From JANQOH01 sp965200095 (GTDB taxonomy: Bacteria; Pseudomonadota; Alphaproteobacteria; UBA7887): a DNA stretch of 64,000 nt. A program made the translations under genes and the position numbers. Of this stretch, positions 32,319 to 41,684 are shown piece by piece (the first letter of the stretch is position 1; every line of letters starts with the position of its first letter). A model generated the notes under the pieces. The model was not told the DNA's origin, searched no databases, and worked only from the letters and a program-made list of their open reading frames with translations. Where the stretch lies: contig OZ241350.1 of NCBI GenBank assembly GCA_965200095.1, positions 1,302,001-1,366,000 of the forward strand, in the 5' to 3' direction.

Positions 32319-33596
32319 ATGATCGAAGGGATCGGCATCTCCAACTACCGGGTCCTCAAGGACGTGACGCTCGGCAGCCTGTCGAACACGCCGGACGCCG
32401 CGTCGTTGACCCCGATGACGGCCGTCATCGGCAGGAACGGGGTCGGCAAGAGCTCGCTGTTCGACGCCTTCGGCTTCCTGGCCGATTGCCTGAAGTTCGG
32501 CGTCGAGGAGGCGTGCGACGCGCGGGGGCGGGGCGGGTTCGACCGCATTCGTTCCCAGGGAAGCGAGGGGCCGATCAGTTTCGTGATCGATTACCGGCAA
32601 GACCGGCGCGCTCGCCCCATGACCTACGTGCTTGCGATCGACAAGGACGATTCGGGCCGTCCCTACGTGCTGTTTGAAACACTTGGGTATCAACGCAGAG
32701 GGCAGGCGGACGGTGAATACTTATTGTTCCTAGTAATGGGAAAGGGCAAGGGCATCGCCTGGAAAGGGAAGTCGCAAGGTCGACAGGTCGAAGGGAAGGC
32801 CGGCTTCGATCTTGCAGGATTCATAGAGTTGATTTTGGAAGAATCCAGCGAGGAAGAAGGTACGAATGCGGAGTTTGTCGAGCTGCGAGACAAACGCCGA
32901 CTCGGCATCGCCACGCTCGGAGCCTTGAAGCAGCACCCCCGAATCGCGGCTTTCCGCCAGTTCATCGAAGGTTGGTATTTGAGCTACTTCACGCCGGACG
33001 CCGCCCGCGGCCTGCCTCTCGCCGGCCCCCAGAAACACTTGAACGTCCACGGCGACAATCTCGGCAATGTCGTGCAATTCATGGAGCGCGAGCATCGGAA
33101 AAAATTCGCCCGCGTCTTGCGCCGGATTGCGAAGAGGATCCCGGGCATCGACAAGATAGACACCGAGCGCAGCCCGGACGGGCGCCTGCTTCTCCGTTTC
33201 AACGACAAGGGCTTCGAAGATCCCTTCTACGCCCAGCAGATGTCCGACGGCACGTTGAAGGCGTTCGCCTATATGCTCCTGCTGGGGGACCCGACGCCCC
33301 CGCCGTTCATCTGTATCGAAGAGCCGGAGAACGGGCTGTATCACAAACTGCTGCAAACCCTGGCCGCCGAGTTCCGCGCCCGCGCGACCGGGAAGGAGAA
33401 CGCGCCGCAGATCTTCGTCACCACTCACCAGCCCTGTTTCGTCGATGCGCTCCGGCCGGACGAAACGTGGATTCTCGAGAAGGGCGAGGACGGGTTTTCC
33501 ACAATCCGCCGCGCGAGCGACGACAAGATCGTCACGGCCATGTTCGAGGAGGAATTGCCGCTCGGCAGCCTCTGGTATAGCGAATATCTCGATTGA
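32319..33596 (+). CDS. AAA family ATPase (SMC/OLD-like), candidate defence protein
   Basis: 425 residues from ATG 32319 (GTG 32313 possible). MIEGIGISNYRVLKDVTLGS is the usual first strand of AAA15/RecF-like ATPases. Walker A is GRNGVGKS (38-45), signature-like QMSDGTLKAFAYMLLL, Walker B FICIEEPENGLY (330-341), and TTHQP (369-373) is the switch His. The middle part forms the helical insert. Partner gene follows after 9 bases. Such ATPases paired with a small second protein are common in antiphage systems; this role is inferred. Base composition is slightly less GC-rich in the middle than in neighbours. Confidence 0.85.
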   Translation: MIEGIGISNYRVLKDVTLGSLSNTPDAASLTPMTAVIGRNGVGKSSLFDAFGFLADCLKFGVEEACDARGRGGFDRIRSQGSEGPISFVIDYRQDRRARPMTYVLAIDKDDSGRPYVLFETLGYQRRGQADGEYLLFLVMGKGKGIAWKGKSQGRQVEGKAGFDLAGFIELILEESSEEEGTNAEFVELRDKRRLGIATLGALKQHPRIAAFRQFIEGWYLSYFTPDAARGLPLAGPQKHLNVHGDNLGNVVQFMEREHRKKFARVLRRIAKRIPGIDKIDTERSPDGRLLLRFNDKGFEDPFYAQQMSDGTLKAFAYMLLLGDPTPPPFICIEEPENGLYHKLLQTLAAEFRARATGKENAPQIFVTTHQPCFVDALRPDETWILEKGEDGFSTIRRASDDKIVTAMFEEELPLGSLWYSEYLD

Positions 33597-33605
33597 GCCC
33601 ACGCG

Positions 33606-34259
33606 ATGCATTTCGAGATATTGGTCGAAGACAAATCCGGAAGCATCGCGGTCGACGGCGTTCTGGAGAAGATCCTTGGCCCCAACGGGGAGAACCATAG
33701 ATGGAACATACACCCCTATAAAGGCTTGGGACGCCTGCCGAAAAATTTGCGCGGCGAGACCGACCCGGCGAAGCGGCTCCTTCTGAATTGCTTGCCGAGC
33801 CAGTTACGCGGATACGGAAAGAGTCTCGACGATTCGGCGGCGGTCATCGTGGTCGTGGACCTGGACAACCGGGACTGCATGGCCTTCAAACAAGAGCTGC
33901 TTGCTGTGCTGGACGCCTGCAACCCGCGCCCGAACGTCCTGTTCAGGATCGCCATTGAGGAAATCGAGGCATGGCTGCTGGGCGACAGCGCCGCGGTGAA
34001 GGCGGCCTATCCCCGCGCCGGGAATTCGGTGCTGAAGGACTACCGGCAGGACGATATATGCGGCACGTGGGAGGTTCTCGCAAACGCCGTTCACAAGGGC
34101 GGAGCGGCGGCGCTCAGGGAGGCGGGCTGGCCGGCTTCGGGGAGGGCGAAATGCGCATGGGCCCGGAAGATCGCGCCGCATATGGACCCGGACCGGAACC
34201 GGTCGCCGAGCTTCCGGGCGTTCCGCGACGGCGTGCGGCGTCTGGCGGACGGCCCATAG
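33606..34259 (+). CDS. DUF4276-like protein, partner of the AAA ATPase
   Basis: 217 residues. MHFEILVEDKSGSIAVDGVL at the start (the E-D of a TOPRIM-like first strand), AAVIVVVDLDNRDCMAFKQE in the middle (DxD), then IAIEEIEAWLLGDSAAVKAA YP-type sequence and CAWARKIAPHMDPDRNRSPS. This arrangement (E...DxD...EExEAWL) is that of DUF4276/RloB-like proteins that accompany AAA ATPases. Such proteins may act as nucleases, but activity is unproven here. Spacing of 9 bases indicates one operon. It converges with the protease gene 31 bases away. Confidence 0.75.
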   Translation: MHFEILVEDKSGSIAVDGVLEKILGPNGENHRWNIHPYKGLGRLPKNLRGETDPAKRLLLNCLPSQLRGYGKSLDDSAAVIVVVDLDNRDCMAFKQELLAVLDACNPRPNVLFRIAIEEIEAWLLGDSAAVKAAYPRAGNSVLKDYRQDDICGTWEVLANAVHKGGAAALREAGWPASGRAKCAWARKIAPHMDPDRNRSPSFRAFRDGVRRLADGP

Positions 34260-34290
34260 GCGCCGGGGCGGCGCATCCCGTCGGACGGGG

Positions 34291-35577
34291 TTACCGCGCG
34301 GGCGCGCAGGCGCCGCGCCGGTTCGCCGTCGGGTCGGGCAGAAAACCGCGGGCGACGCGGCCCGGCGCCGCGCTCCCCGACGCCCGCGCAAGGATCGCTT
34401 CCCTGAGGACCGGCGCGGAAAGCCCCGGCCGTGCGGCGAGCAGGCACGCGGCCAGCGCCGCAACCCGCGCGGCCGCGAAACTGGACCCCGATACCGCCCG
34501 CTCCGCCCCGTCGAACCCCACGGCTCGCAACCCTTCGGTCGAAACCATGAGATCGACGCTCCGGCGCCCCCAATTGGCGTCGCCCGCCAGCCGGCCGTCG
34601 CCGGTCGCGGCCGTGGCCACGAGCTGGTTGTCGAGTCCGAGCGCCGCCGGATACATCGGCTCGCGGTCGATGTCGCGCCCGCGGTTCCCGGCGGCGACGA
34701 CGAACAGGATGTCCGGGTTGGCGCGCGCCGCCGCTTCGTAGCTCCGCCAGCGCGCGCGGTCGCCGCTGGCCAGCGACACGTTGACGATGCGCACGCCGAG
34801 ACCCGCCGCATCGGCCACGAGCGCCGCCATACGGGACATGTCGGGGCGCGGATAGCGGTAGGGCACGAGCCGCGCGACGCCGGATTCGCGGGCCACCAGA
34901 CTGGCCGTCCGGGTGCCGTGACGCGCCGGGAAAAGCGGCGAGCGCACCGGGTCCGAGTCGAAAGGACGGCGGTCGAGGTCCCAATAGTCGTAGCCGAGGA
35001 TGCCGCCGTCCGCGCCGCGCGCGAGCCGCGCGGAAATCTCCGGCAGCAGGTAGTTCACCCCCGTATCGACGAGGCCGACCGGCACCCCGGCCGGCGTGGA
35101 AGACCGCGGAAACGCGGGAACCGGCGGGTTCACGGGGTCGCGCCGCCCTGTCGGCGTCAAATCGCCGTCGAGCCGTTCGATCGCGGCGGGCGCGCCGGTT
35201 TCGTCGTAGAGCATCCGGCGGGCCTGGAGAACGCGGCACGTTGTGTCGGCGACCGCGACGAGCAGAGGCTCGCCGTCCGCGCCGCGAAGCGCGACATTGA
35301 CCCGGCCGGTCCTGCCGCGCGGCGCCAGCCGCGAAAGCGCCACGGTCGCGCCGTCGAGGAGGAATTCGACCCGCCAGCCGACGACATCGATGGCGCGCGC
35401 CCGCCCGACGGGGCCCTTGTAGCCCGGCAAGTGAGGTCCGATGGCGGCGGCCCCGAACACGTGCGACACCGCACAGGCGCGCGCCAGCGCAATCCGGGCC
35501 GTTTCGACGGGGTCGGGCGCGCCGGCCGCGGCGGACGCGCCGGCGAGGAGAGCCGCGCAAGCCGCCCGGAGAATCAC
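34291..35577 (-). CDS. S8 (subtilisin-like) serine protease, secreted
   Basis: 428 residues with a signal peptide (MILRAACAALLAGASAAAGA). Catalytic triad D171 (GLVDTGVN), H220 (ARHGTRTAS) and S366 (SGSSFAAARVAAL), oxyanion Asn in VVAAGN (298). The N-terminal ~150 residues form a pro-region or separate domain. It starts one base after the TPR gene stop on the same strand and so appears to be the last gene of the MoxR/Bat operon, an unusual partner. Localisation predicted periplasmic; substrate unknown. Confidence 0.9.
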   Translation of the reverse strand: MILRAACAALLAGASAAAGAPDPVETARIALARACAVSHVFGAAAIGPHLPGYKGPVGRARAIDVVGWRVEFLLDGATVALSRLAPRGRTGRVNVALRGADGEPLLVAVADTTCRVLQARRMLYDETGAPAAIERLDGDLTPTGRRDPVNPPVPAFPRSSTPAGVPVGLVDTGVNYLLPEISARLARGADGGILGYDYWDLDRRPFDSDPVRSPLFPARHGTRTASLVARESGVARLVPYRYPRPDMSRMAALVADAAGLGVRIVNVSLASGDRARWRSYEAAARANPDILFVVAAGNRGRDIDREPMYPAALGLDNQLVATAATGDGRLAGDANWGRRSVDLMVSTEGLRAVGFDGAERAVSGSSFAAARVAALAACLLAARPGLSAPVLREAILARASGSAAPGRVARGFLPDPTANRRGACAPAR

Positions 35578-35578
35578 G

Positions 35579-36406
35579 CTACCAGGGTTTGGCCGCCCCG
35601 GAGTCGCGCATCCGCGCCTGGCGCCATTGCTGGCGCAGCGCTTCGGCGGCCTGCGCCCGGTCGCGCGCCAGATCGACCGTCTCCTGCGCCTGCTCGGCGG
35701 TCATTTCGCGTTGCGCCCCTCCCGCCCGGGTTTGCGCGGAGTCGCTCTGCGACGGCGCGCCCTGCGGCGCCTGTTCGCCCCGGGCCCCTTCCGGCTCCAG
35801 TCCTCGATCGGCGGCGTCCTCGCTTTCGCGCGAACGGTCGCTGTCGGAGCGCTCGTCGAACGCCTGCCCCTGATTTTGCGACGGCGTGACGTCGACCGCC
35901 TCGGGGTTCTGGATCCCCTGCATCCGCTGGCGTCGCAATTCGTCGTGCATGCGGTCGGCGAGTTCCAGGTTGTACATCGCGTCGGCGAGGTCCGGGTCCA
36001 GCGCCAGCGCTTCGCGGTAGCTGCGCATGGCTTCGCGGATCGGGCTTACCGCGTCGCGGAAGGTGCGCATGGCGTTGATCGCCACCCGGTATTGCACATT
36101 GCCGAGGTTGTAATGGGCGCGCGCCGCGAGCCGCCGGTCGTCGGTGTCGATGGCGCGCACGAACGCCGCGCGCGCCGCCTTGAGCTCGTGCAGTTTGAAC
36201 AGCGCCGCGCCGCGGTTGAACGCGACTTCCGGCGCGTCGGGCAAGGCGTCGAGCGCCAGTTCGTAGAGGTCGGCGGCGTCGCGGTAGCGCTCCTCGACAT
36301 AGGCGGCATTGCCCAGTTCGACGGCCTGCCACGGGGTTTCGACATCCTCGAAACCGCAGAGAACCAACGCCGCTACCGCCGCCGCGAGAGCGCGAAGAGC
36401 GAACAT
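35579..36406 (-). CDS. TPR-repeat protein of the Bat operon (BatE/BatC-like)
   Basis: 275 residues: an N-terminal hydrophobic segment ending LVLCGFED (possible lipoprotein-like Cys17), TPR units (AVELGNAAYVEERYRDAADL; APEVAFNRGAALFKLHELKA; ARAHYNLGNVQYRVAINAMR; YREALALDPDLADAMYNLEL), then a Gln/Ser/Glu-rich disordered tail. In Bat operons this protein is periplasmic and thought to act in envelope stress or aerotolerance. Three bases separate it from BatB. Confidence 0.85.
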   Translation of the reverse strand: MFALRALAAAVAALVLCGFEDVETPWQAVELGNAAYVEERYRDAADLYELALDALPDAPEVAFNRGAALFKLHELKAARAAFVRAIDTDDRRLAARAHYNLGNVQYRVAINAMRTFRDAVSPIREAMRSYREALALDPDLADAMYNLELADRMHDELRRQRMQGIQNPEAVDVTPSQNQGQAFDERSDSDRSRESEDAADRGLEPEGARGEQAPQGAPSQSDSAQTRAGGAQREMTAEQAQETVDLARDRAQAAEALRQQWRQARMRDSGAAKPW

Positions 36407-36409
36407 ATC

Positions 36410-37432
36410 TCAAGCCTCCTCGGTTCGCGCCGGCCGTTCGGGAACGATTATCTCCGCGGCCAGCAGCATCAGCGCGACGAACGCGAACCAGGCGTAGCGG
36501 TCGGCCTTGCGCTCGCCCTGTTCGGTCTCGAGATCGCGTTGCGGCTTGTCGACGATCGCGGCGTCGAAAAGCGCGTCGAGGGCGATGGGGCCGGTGCGCG
36601 CCGGCGCGTAATTCCCGCCGCCGGCGCGGGCGACCGCGCGCAGCCCCGACTCGTTCATGAGCGACACGACATCGGCGCCGCCGAAGCGCAGATACCGGCG
36701 CGCGCCTTCCTCGGTGACGATGGGGATGCGCGCGCCCGACGCCGGGTCGCCGACCCCCACCGTGTGGACCGCCACGCCTTCGTCCGCCGCCTGGCGCGCC
36801 GCCGCCTCGGCGCCGCCGCGGTGGTCCTCGCCGTCGCCGAGGACGATGAAGTCGGTGTGCGGGGCGTCGAGGGCGCCGAACCCGAACAGAGTCTTGCGCA
36901 GCGCGTCGCCGAGGGCGCTGCCGCGCCGGTCCATGATCCCCGTATTCGCCTGGGCGAGGCGTTCGAGGAAGAACGCGAAGTCCAGCGTGAGCGGGCTCTG
37001 GAGCCGCGCGCGCCCGGCGAAGATCACCAGCCCCACGCGATAGCCGCCATGGGCGCGAAGGCCCTCGACGAAATCGGCGATGGCGGCTTTCGCCGCCTCG
37101 AGGCGGCTGGGTTGCGCGTCTTCGGCCAGCATACTGCGCGAGACATCGAGGAGGATGTAGATGTCGCGCCCGCGGCGCGTCGCATCCCCCTCCTCGCGCC
37201 CCCATTGCGGCTGCATCGCGGCCGCCGCGAGCGCCGCCGCCGCCGCGACCAGGCACGCCGCCTTGACGGCGCGGCGCCGCCAGTCGGGCCGTCCGACCAG
37301 CGCCGGGGCAAGGTCGAGAGCGACCATTTGCGCCAGCGCGCGGCGGCGGCGGCGGAACCCCCGGACGTAAAGCCAGACGAGAACCGGAACCGCAGCCAGC
37401 GCTACTGCGAACCACGGCGCGGCAAAACTCAC
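36410..37432 (-). CDS. VWA-domain membrane protein BatB-like
   Basis: 340 residues, GTG start overlapping the upstream stop (GTGA). Two N-terminal membrane helices (FAVALAAVPVLVWLYV; AACLVAAAAALAAAAM) come before the VWA domain with the MIDAS motif DVSRS (96-100); IVLGDGEDH holds a later MIDAS residue, and a C-terminal helix (AWFAFVALMLLAAEIIV) follows. Family proteins assemble with BatA and MoxR/DUF58. Function is not established biochemically in most bacteria. Confidence 0.88.
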   Translation of the reverse strand: MSFAAPWFAVALAAVPVLVWLYVRGFRRRRRALAQMVALDLAPALVGRPDWRRRAVKAACLVAAAAALAAAAMQPQWGREEGDATRRGRDIYILLDVSRSMLAEDAQPSRLEAAKAAIADFVEGLRAHGGYRVGLVIFAGRARLQSPLTLDFAFFLERLAQANTGIMDRRGSALGDALRKTLFGFGALDAPHTDFIVLGDGEDHRGGAEAAARQAADEGVAVHTVGVGDPASGARIPIVTEEGARRYLRFGGADVVSLMNESGLRAVARAGGGNYAPARTGPIALDALFDAAIVDKPQRDLETEQGERKADRYAWFAFVALMLLAAEIIVPERPARTEEA

Positions 37433-38454
37433 GGCAGCGCCCGCAGGCGTGTGTTCACCAGCGCCGCCTCGGCGCACAGCAACAGGAGCGCAGCGAGCAG
37501 AAGCGCCGGAAACCCCTCGACATAGCGCTGATATTGTTCCGCGACATTGGTGGATTTCTCGAGCCGGTCGATCTCGCCGTAGATCGCCTGCAGCGCCTCG
37601 CCGTCGGTCGCGCGGAAATAGCGCCCGCCGGTGATTTCCGCCATCCCGGCGAGCGTCGCCTCGTCGATGAACACCTGCGTCGGGAGGAGTTCGACCGTAT
37701 CGTCGCTGCGGCGCACCGGGGTCATCGCCGTGCCGCGCGTCCCGGTCCCGATGGCGTAGATCCTGATGTCGAGCGCTTTGGCGGCCGCGGCCGCCTCGGC
37801 GGGGCCGGTATTGCCGGCGTTGTTGCTGCCGTCGGTGAGCAGGATCATGACCTTGCTCTTGGCGCCGGCGCGTTGCAGCAGTTCGGCGCCCATCGCCGCG
37901 GCGTCGCCGATCGCGGTGCCGTCTTCCTCGGGAACCTGCACGATCCGGACCTCGTCGAGCGCCAGCAGAAGCGCATCGTGGTCCAGGGTGAGCGGGCTCA
38001 GATTGTCGCCGAAGCGGGCGAACGCGACCATCCCTATCAGGTCCCCCTCGCGCCCCGACCCGGCGCCGTCCTCCCCGCCCTCGACGAAACCGCGGAAGGT
38101 CTCCTTCACGACATCGAGGCGGTTCGCCGGCTCCTCGCCGATTTGCAGGTCGAGCGCGCCCATGCTGCTGGACACGTCGACGACCATGACGATGGCGATG
38201 CCGTCGCGATAGATGCGCGTGACCTGCTGGCCCCATTGCGGACGCGCCAGGGCGACCACGCACAGCGCCAGCACGAGGGCGCGCAGCCAGGGCAGCATCG
38301 CCCGCAGGCGGGTCATGAAGGTGTCGCCGAGAGGCCCGAGATCCCCCGTCGCCGTATAACCGACGCTGGCGGGCCGGCGCCGCCGCCGCGCCCACAGCAG
38401 CAGCGCCGGGACGCCGACGAGCAACAGCAGCAGCCAGGGTTCGGCGAACCTCAC
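37429..38454 (-). CDS. VWA-domain membrane protein BatA-like
   Basis: 341 residues, GTG 38454 inside the upstream stop. N-terminal helix (WLLLLLVGVPALLLW), second helix near residues 58-70, MIDAS DVSSS (93-97) and LTDGSNNAG with later MIDAS residues, C-terminal helix (LLLAALLLLCAEAALV). Homologous to the BatB-like protein next door; the pair is typical of the operon. Confidence 0.9.
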   Translation of the reverse strand: MRFAEPWLLLLLVGVPALLLWARRRRRPASVGYTATGDLGPLGDTFMTRLRAMLPWLRALVLALCVVALARPQWGQQVTRIYRDGIAIVMVVDVSSSMGALDLQIGEEPANRLDVVKETFRGFVEGGEDGAGSGREGDLIGMVAFARFGDNLSPLTLDHDALLLALDEVRIVQVPEEDGTAIGDAAAMGAELLQRAGAKSKVMILLTDGSNNAGNTGPAEAAAAAKALDIRIYAIGTGTRGTAMTPVRRSDDTVELLPTQVFIDEATLAGMAEITGGRYFRATDGEALQAIYGEIDRLEKSTNVAEQYQRYVEGFPALLLAALLLLCAEAALVNTRLRALP

Positions 38455-39581
38455 GCGACCTCCGCCGCTCGCACCGCCGGCACGCGGACCGCGGCGTCGG
38501 CGGTGTCGCGCACGAAGCCCGTCGCATTGTCGAGCGCGGTCGACGCTTCGCCGCTCTCCGGACGATGGCGCGCGAACTTCACCCGGTCGCAGGAGGCGAG
38601 GAAAGCGCCGAGCGCGCCCCGGTGGCCGGCGACGGCTTCGCGCGCCGACGCTTCGCGCAGCACTTCCTCGGTGGTGCGCTGCGCGGCGCGCAGGCCGAAC
38701 CGCCAGTCCAGATAGCGCCGCAGGATGCGCGACACGCGGACATAGAAGGCGTCGATCTTCTCGGGCGTGTCGAGCCGTTCCGCATCGAGGCGCTCGAGCG
38801 CCGCGAGCGCCAGCGCATGAGCCGGGGCCATGGGAACCCGCCGCTCCGCCCCGCCCCGCCGCCGCAGGCGCCACGCCCACAGGCCGGCGGCGGCGAGGAG
38901 CGCCGCCGCCGCGGCCGCGGCGAGAATCGTCCGCCACGGGACCGGCGCGGGCGGCGGCGGCGGCAACGGCACCGGCCCCAGAATATCCTTCGGATCGGTG
39001 AAGTCGGCGTCCGGCGGCAACACCGACGTGACTTCCAGGGGCAGCGGTCCGATACGCACGAAATCGGTCGCCGCCGCCCGGTTGGCAAGCGGCGCCGCGG
39101 TGCGGCACTCGTTGAGATAGACGCAGGCGATCGACGGCACCGCGCGCCCGTCGAGCAGGTTGAGCGTGAGGGCGCGGACCTCCGTCTCTCCCGCCTCGGT
39201 CGGGTCCAGGTAATAGCGCCGTTCGTTGCGGACGATGCGCGCGCCGCCCTCGCCCGGCATGGCGAACGGCCCCGCCTTTTCCTCCCGCAACAGCCGGAAA
39301 CTGCCGATCTCGCCCACTACCCGCGGGAAACTCACGAGGATCCACGGCGGCGCCTCGACCGCCAGGACGGCCTTGACGCGGTCGACGATGGGGACCGCGT
39401 CCCGGTCGACGGAAAACGACACGCGGACATCGCCGCGGACCTCCTCGACGGAAACGGCGCCCTTGTCGACGGTGGGGCCGTCGCGCGCCTCGCGCGCCAC
39501 TTGCGGGTGGGCCGCCTGCGACGACGCCGCGAGCGCGAGCGCGAGCGCGGCGCCGGCTGCGCGCCCCGGCGGGGGCTTCAA
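38451..39581 (-). CDS. BatD-like membrane protein
   Basis: 376 residues. Signal sequence at the start (AAGAALALALAASSQAA), a beta-rich periplasmic domain (VSVEEVRGDVRVSFSVDRDA, RRYYLDPTEAGETEVRALTL), one membrane helix (TILAAAAAAALLAAAGLWAW, about 217-236) and a cytoplasmic helical tail (KIDAFYVRVSRILRRYLDWR) as in DUF4381-type proteins. Its stop overlaps the BatA start, and its start overlaps the DUF58 stop. Confidence 0.8.
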   Translation of the reverse strand: MKPPPGRAAGAALALALAASSQAAHPQVAREARDGPTVDKGAVSVEEVRGDVRVSFSVDRDAVPIVDRVKAVLAVEAPPWILVSFPRVVGEIGSFRLLREEKAGPFAMPGEGGARIVRNERRYYLDPTEAGETEVRALTLNLLDGRAVPSIACVYLNECRTAAPLANRAAATDFVRIGPLPLEVTSVLPPDADFTDPKDILGPVPLPPPPPAPVPWRTILAAAAAAALLAAAGLWAWRLRRRGGAERRVPMAPAHALALAALERLDAERLDTPEKIDAFYVRVSRILRRYLDWRFGLRAAQRTTEEVLREASAREAVAGHRGALGAFLASCDRVKFARHRPESGEASTALDNATGFVRDTADAAVRVPAVRAAEVA

Positions 39582-40465
39582 CGTCCTTCTCCCAGACGGC
39601 GCTCGCGGTGTCGGAAGAACCGCATGAGCGGCCCGATCCAGGGTTTTTCGGTCGGCGCCTCGATGAAATCGATGCCGAGCGCGCGGAACAGGCGGCGGCG
39701 TTCGGCGCGCGCCGCCCCGCGGACCGCGGCGAAACGGGCGCGCACCGCCTTGCTCGCCGTATCGACAAGCCGCTCCTCCCCGGTCTCGAGGTCGCGCAGG
39801 CGGACGAAGCCCACATCGGGGAGCGCGTAATCGCGCCGGTCGACGAGACAGATCGGCACCAGGTCGTGACGCCGGCGCACGATGCGCAGCGGGCGTTCGA
39901 AATCGGCGGCGAAGAAATCGGAGATCAGGAACGCGATCGACCGCCGCGGCATGACCTTGTGCAGATACTCCAGCGCCATCGCGACATCGGTGCCGCGCCG
40001 CTGCGGTTCGAAGGCCAGCATGTCGCGGATCAGGCGCAGCGCGCGGTTGCGGCCCTTGCGCGGCGGCACGAACAGCTCCACCCGGTCGGTGAAGAGGATC
40101 AACCCCACCTTGTCGTTGTTCTCGATGGCGCTGAGCGCCAGCACGGCGCCGAGCTCGACGGCGACGCGCGCCTTATGCCGCGCCGCCGACGAAAAACGGC
40201 CCGACGCGCTGAGGTCGATCAACAGCATCACCGTCAGTTCGCGCTCCTCGACATAGCGCTTGACGAAGGGTTGTCCGACCCGCGCCGTGACGTTCCAGTC
40301 GATGGTGCGGACATCGTCGCCGGGCACATATTCGCGGACCTCGGCGAACTCGATCCCCCGGCCCTTGAAGACGCTGTGATATTCGCCGGCGAAGAGACCG
40401 TCGACCAGCCGCCGGGTGCGGATATGCACCTGGCGCACCTGCCGGAAGATCTCGTCGGGGAGCAC
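39578..40465 (-). CDS. DUF58 domain protein
   Basis: 295 residues. The family signature EVREYVPGDDVRTIDWNVTA and VMLLIDLSASGRF are clear. DUF58 proteins are VWA-like cytoplasmic partners of MoxR ATPases. Eleven bases after moxR and overlapping the BatD-like gene by ATGA. Confidence 0.92.
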   Translation of the reverse strand: MLPDEIFRQVRQVHIRTRRLVDGLFAGEYHSVFKGRGIEFAEVREYVPGDDVRTIDWNVTARVGQPFVKRYVEERELTVMLLIDLSASGRFSSAARHKARVAVELGAVLALSAIENNDKVGLILFTDRVELFVPPRKGRNRALRLIRDMLAFEPQRRGTDVAMALEYLHKVMPRRSIAFLISDFFAADFERPLRIVRRRHDLVPICLVDRRDYALPDVGFVRLRDLETGEERLVDTASKAVRARFAAVRGAARAERRRLFRALGIDFIEAPTEKPWIGPLMRFFRHRERRLGEGR

Positions 40466-40476
40466 GGCGGGCGCGC

Positions 40477-41469
40477 TCAGGGCACGGCTATGCGATCGAA
40501 CAATTGCCGGAGGATGTCCTCCACCGACATCTCCGCCGCCTCGGCCTCGTAGCTGGCGAGCACGCGATGGCGCAGGATGTCGGGGCCGATGGACTTCACG
40601 TCCTGCGGCGTGACGTAGCCCCGGCCGCGGATGAAGGCCAGGGCCCGCGAGGCGAGCGCGAGGTAGATCGACGCGCGCGGCGAGGCGCCGAAGTCGACGA
40701 AGCGCGCCAGGTCCTCCAGGCCGTGCGCCGCCGGATCGCGCGTCGCGAACACCAGGTCGACGATGTAGTTCCTGATCTTGTCGTCGATATAGATGTCGTC
40801 CACCACCCGCCGCGCCGCGAGGATCGCCGCCGTGTCCGCCACGGGGGGGACCGCCTCCTCGGGCGCCGTGGTCGCCATGCGGTCCAGTATCTCCAGCTCC
40901 TCGTCGCGGGCGGGGTAGCCGATGCGCAGTTTGAGCATGAAGCGGTCGGTCTGCGCCTCGGGCAGCGGATAGGTGCCTTCCTGTTCGAGGGGGTTCTGGG
41001 TGGCGAGCACGAGGAAGGGCTGCGGCAGCGCGAAGCTCTCCTCGCCGATGGTCACCTGGTTCTCCTGCATGGCCTCGAGCAGGGCGCTCTGCACCTTGGC
41101 GGGCGCCCGGTTGATCTCGTCGGCGAGGACCAGATTGGCGAAGACGGGTCCCTTGCGCACCCGGAATTCGCCCGACTGCGGCTGGTAGATGAGGGTCCCC
41201 ACCAGGTCCGCCGGCAGCAGGTCGGGGGTGAACTGGATGCGCTGGCAGTGGCAGTCGAGCGCCTGGGCGAGCGCCGTCGCGGCGCGCGTTTTCGCCAGGC
41301 CCGGCGCGCCCTCTATGAGCACGTGACCGTTGGCGAGCAGCCCGACGAGCAGGCGTTCGAGCATGTATTTCTGGCCGACGACGGTGCGCCCGAGCGCATT
41401 CGTCAGCCGTTCGACGAACGCCCCCTGTTCGCGGACGCGCGCGTCGATTTCCCCCACGTCAAGCGGCAT
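40477..41469 (-). CDS. MoxR-family AAA+ ATPase
   Basis: 330 residues. Walker A GAPGLAKT (54-61), Walker B LVLADEIN (113-120), ATQNPLEQEGTYPLPEAQTD with sensor 1, and ASPRASIYLALASRALAFIR for sensor 2. First gene of the seven-gene operon on the minus strand (41469 down to 34291). MoxR proteins act as chaperone-like ATPases for VWA partner proteins. Divergent from the precursor peptide gene; 41470-41684 holds the promoters of both. Confidence 0.93.
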   Translation of the reverse strand: MPLDVGEIDARVREQGAFVERLTNALGRTVVGQKYMLERLLVGLLANGHVLIEGAPGLAKTRAATALAQALDCHCQRIQFTPDLLPADLVGTLIYQPQSGEFRVRKGPVFANLVLADEINRAPAKVQSALLEAMQENQVTIGEESFALPQPFLVLATQNPLEQEGTYPLPEAQTDRFMLKLRIGYPARDEELEILDRMATTAPEEAVPPVADTAAILAARRVVDDIYIDDKIRNYIVDLVFATRDPAAHGLEDLARFVDFGASPRASIYLALASRALAFIRGRGYVTPQDVKSIGPDILRHRVLASYEAEAAEMSVEDILRQLFDRIAVP

Positions 41470-41598
41470 GGCGTCTCGCAGACGATGATGAAGAGGTCTG
41501 TCGCGGCGGCTTCTGTCGCATGTCCTATAGCATGACGGCCGGGGCGCATACAGGCGAAAGCGCCCGTGCGTCCGCGAGGCCGCGGCGAGGCCGCGCTC

Positions 41599-41627
41599 TT
41601 GACGTCCGGCGCCGGCCTCGCTACAGT
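41599..41627 (+). promoter_or_regulatory. promoter of the first NHLP precursor gene
   Basis: TTGACG (41599-41604), 17 bases, TACAGT (41622-41627), 57 bases before the ATG. GGGAGGAC lies before the start as ribosome-binding site. The spacer resembles that of the second precursor gene. Confidence 0.6.
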
Positions 41628-41684
41628 GCGACCCGCTTGGAGAGGAAGCCTCTCCGCAGACGGAAAATTCGGGAGGACGCCGCG

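Noticed and set aside
41520..41684. Longer N-terminus for precursor 1
   Set aside because: The -10 box and ribosome-binding site lie inside it; the leader family begins at ATG 41685.
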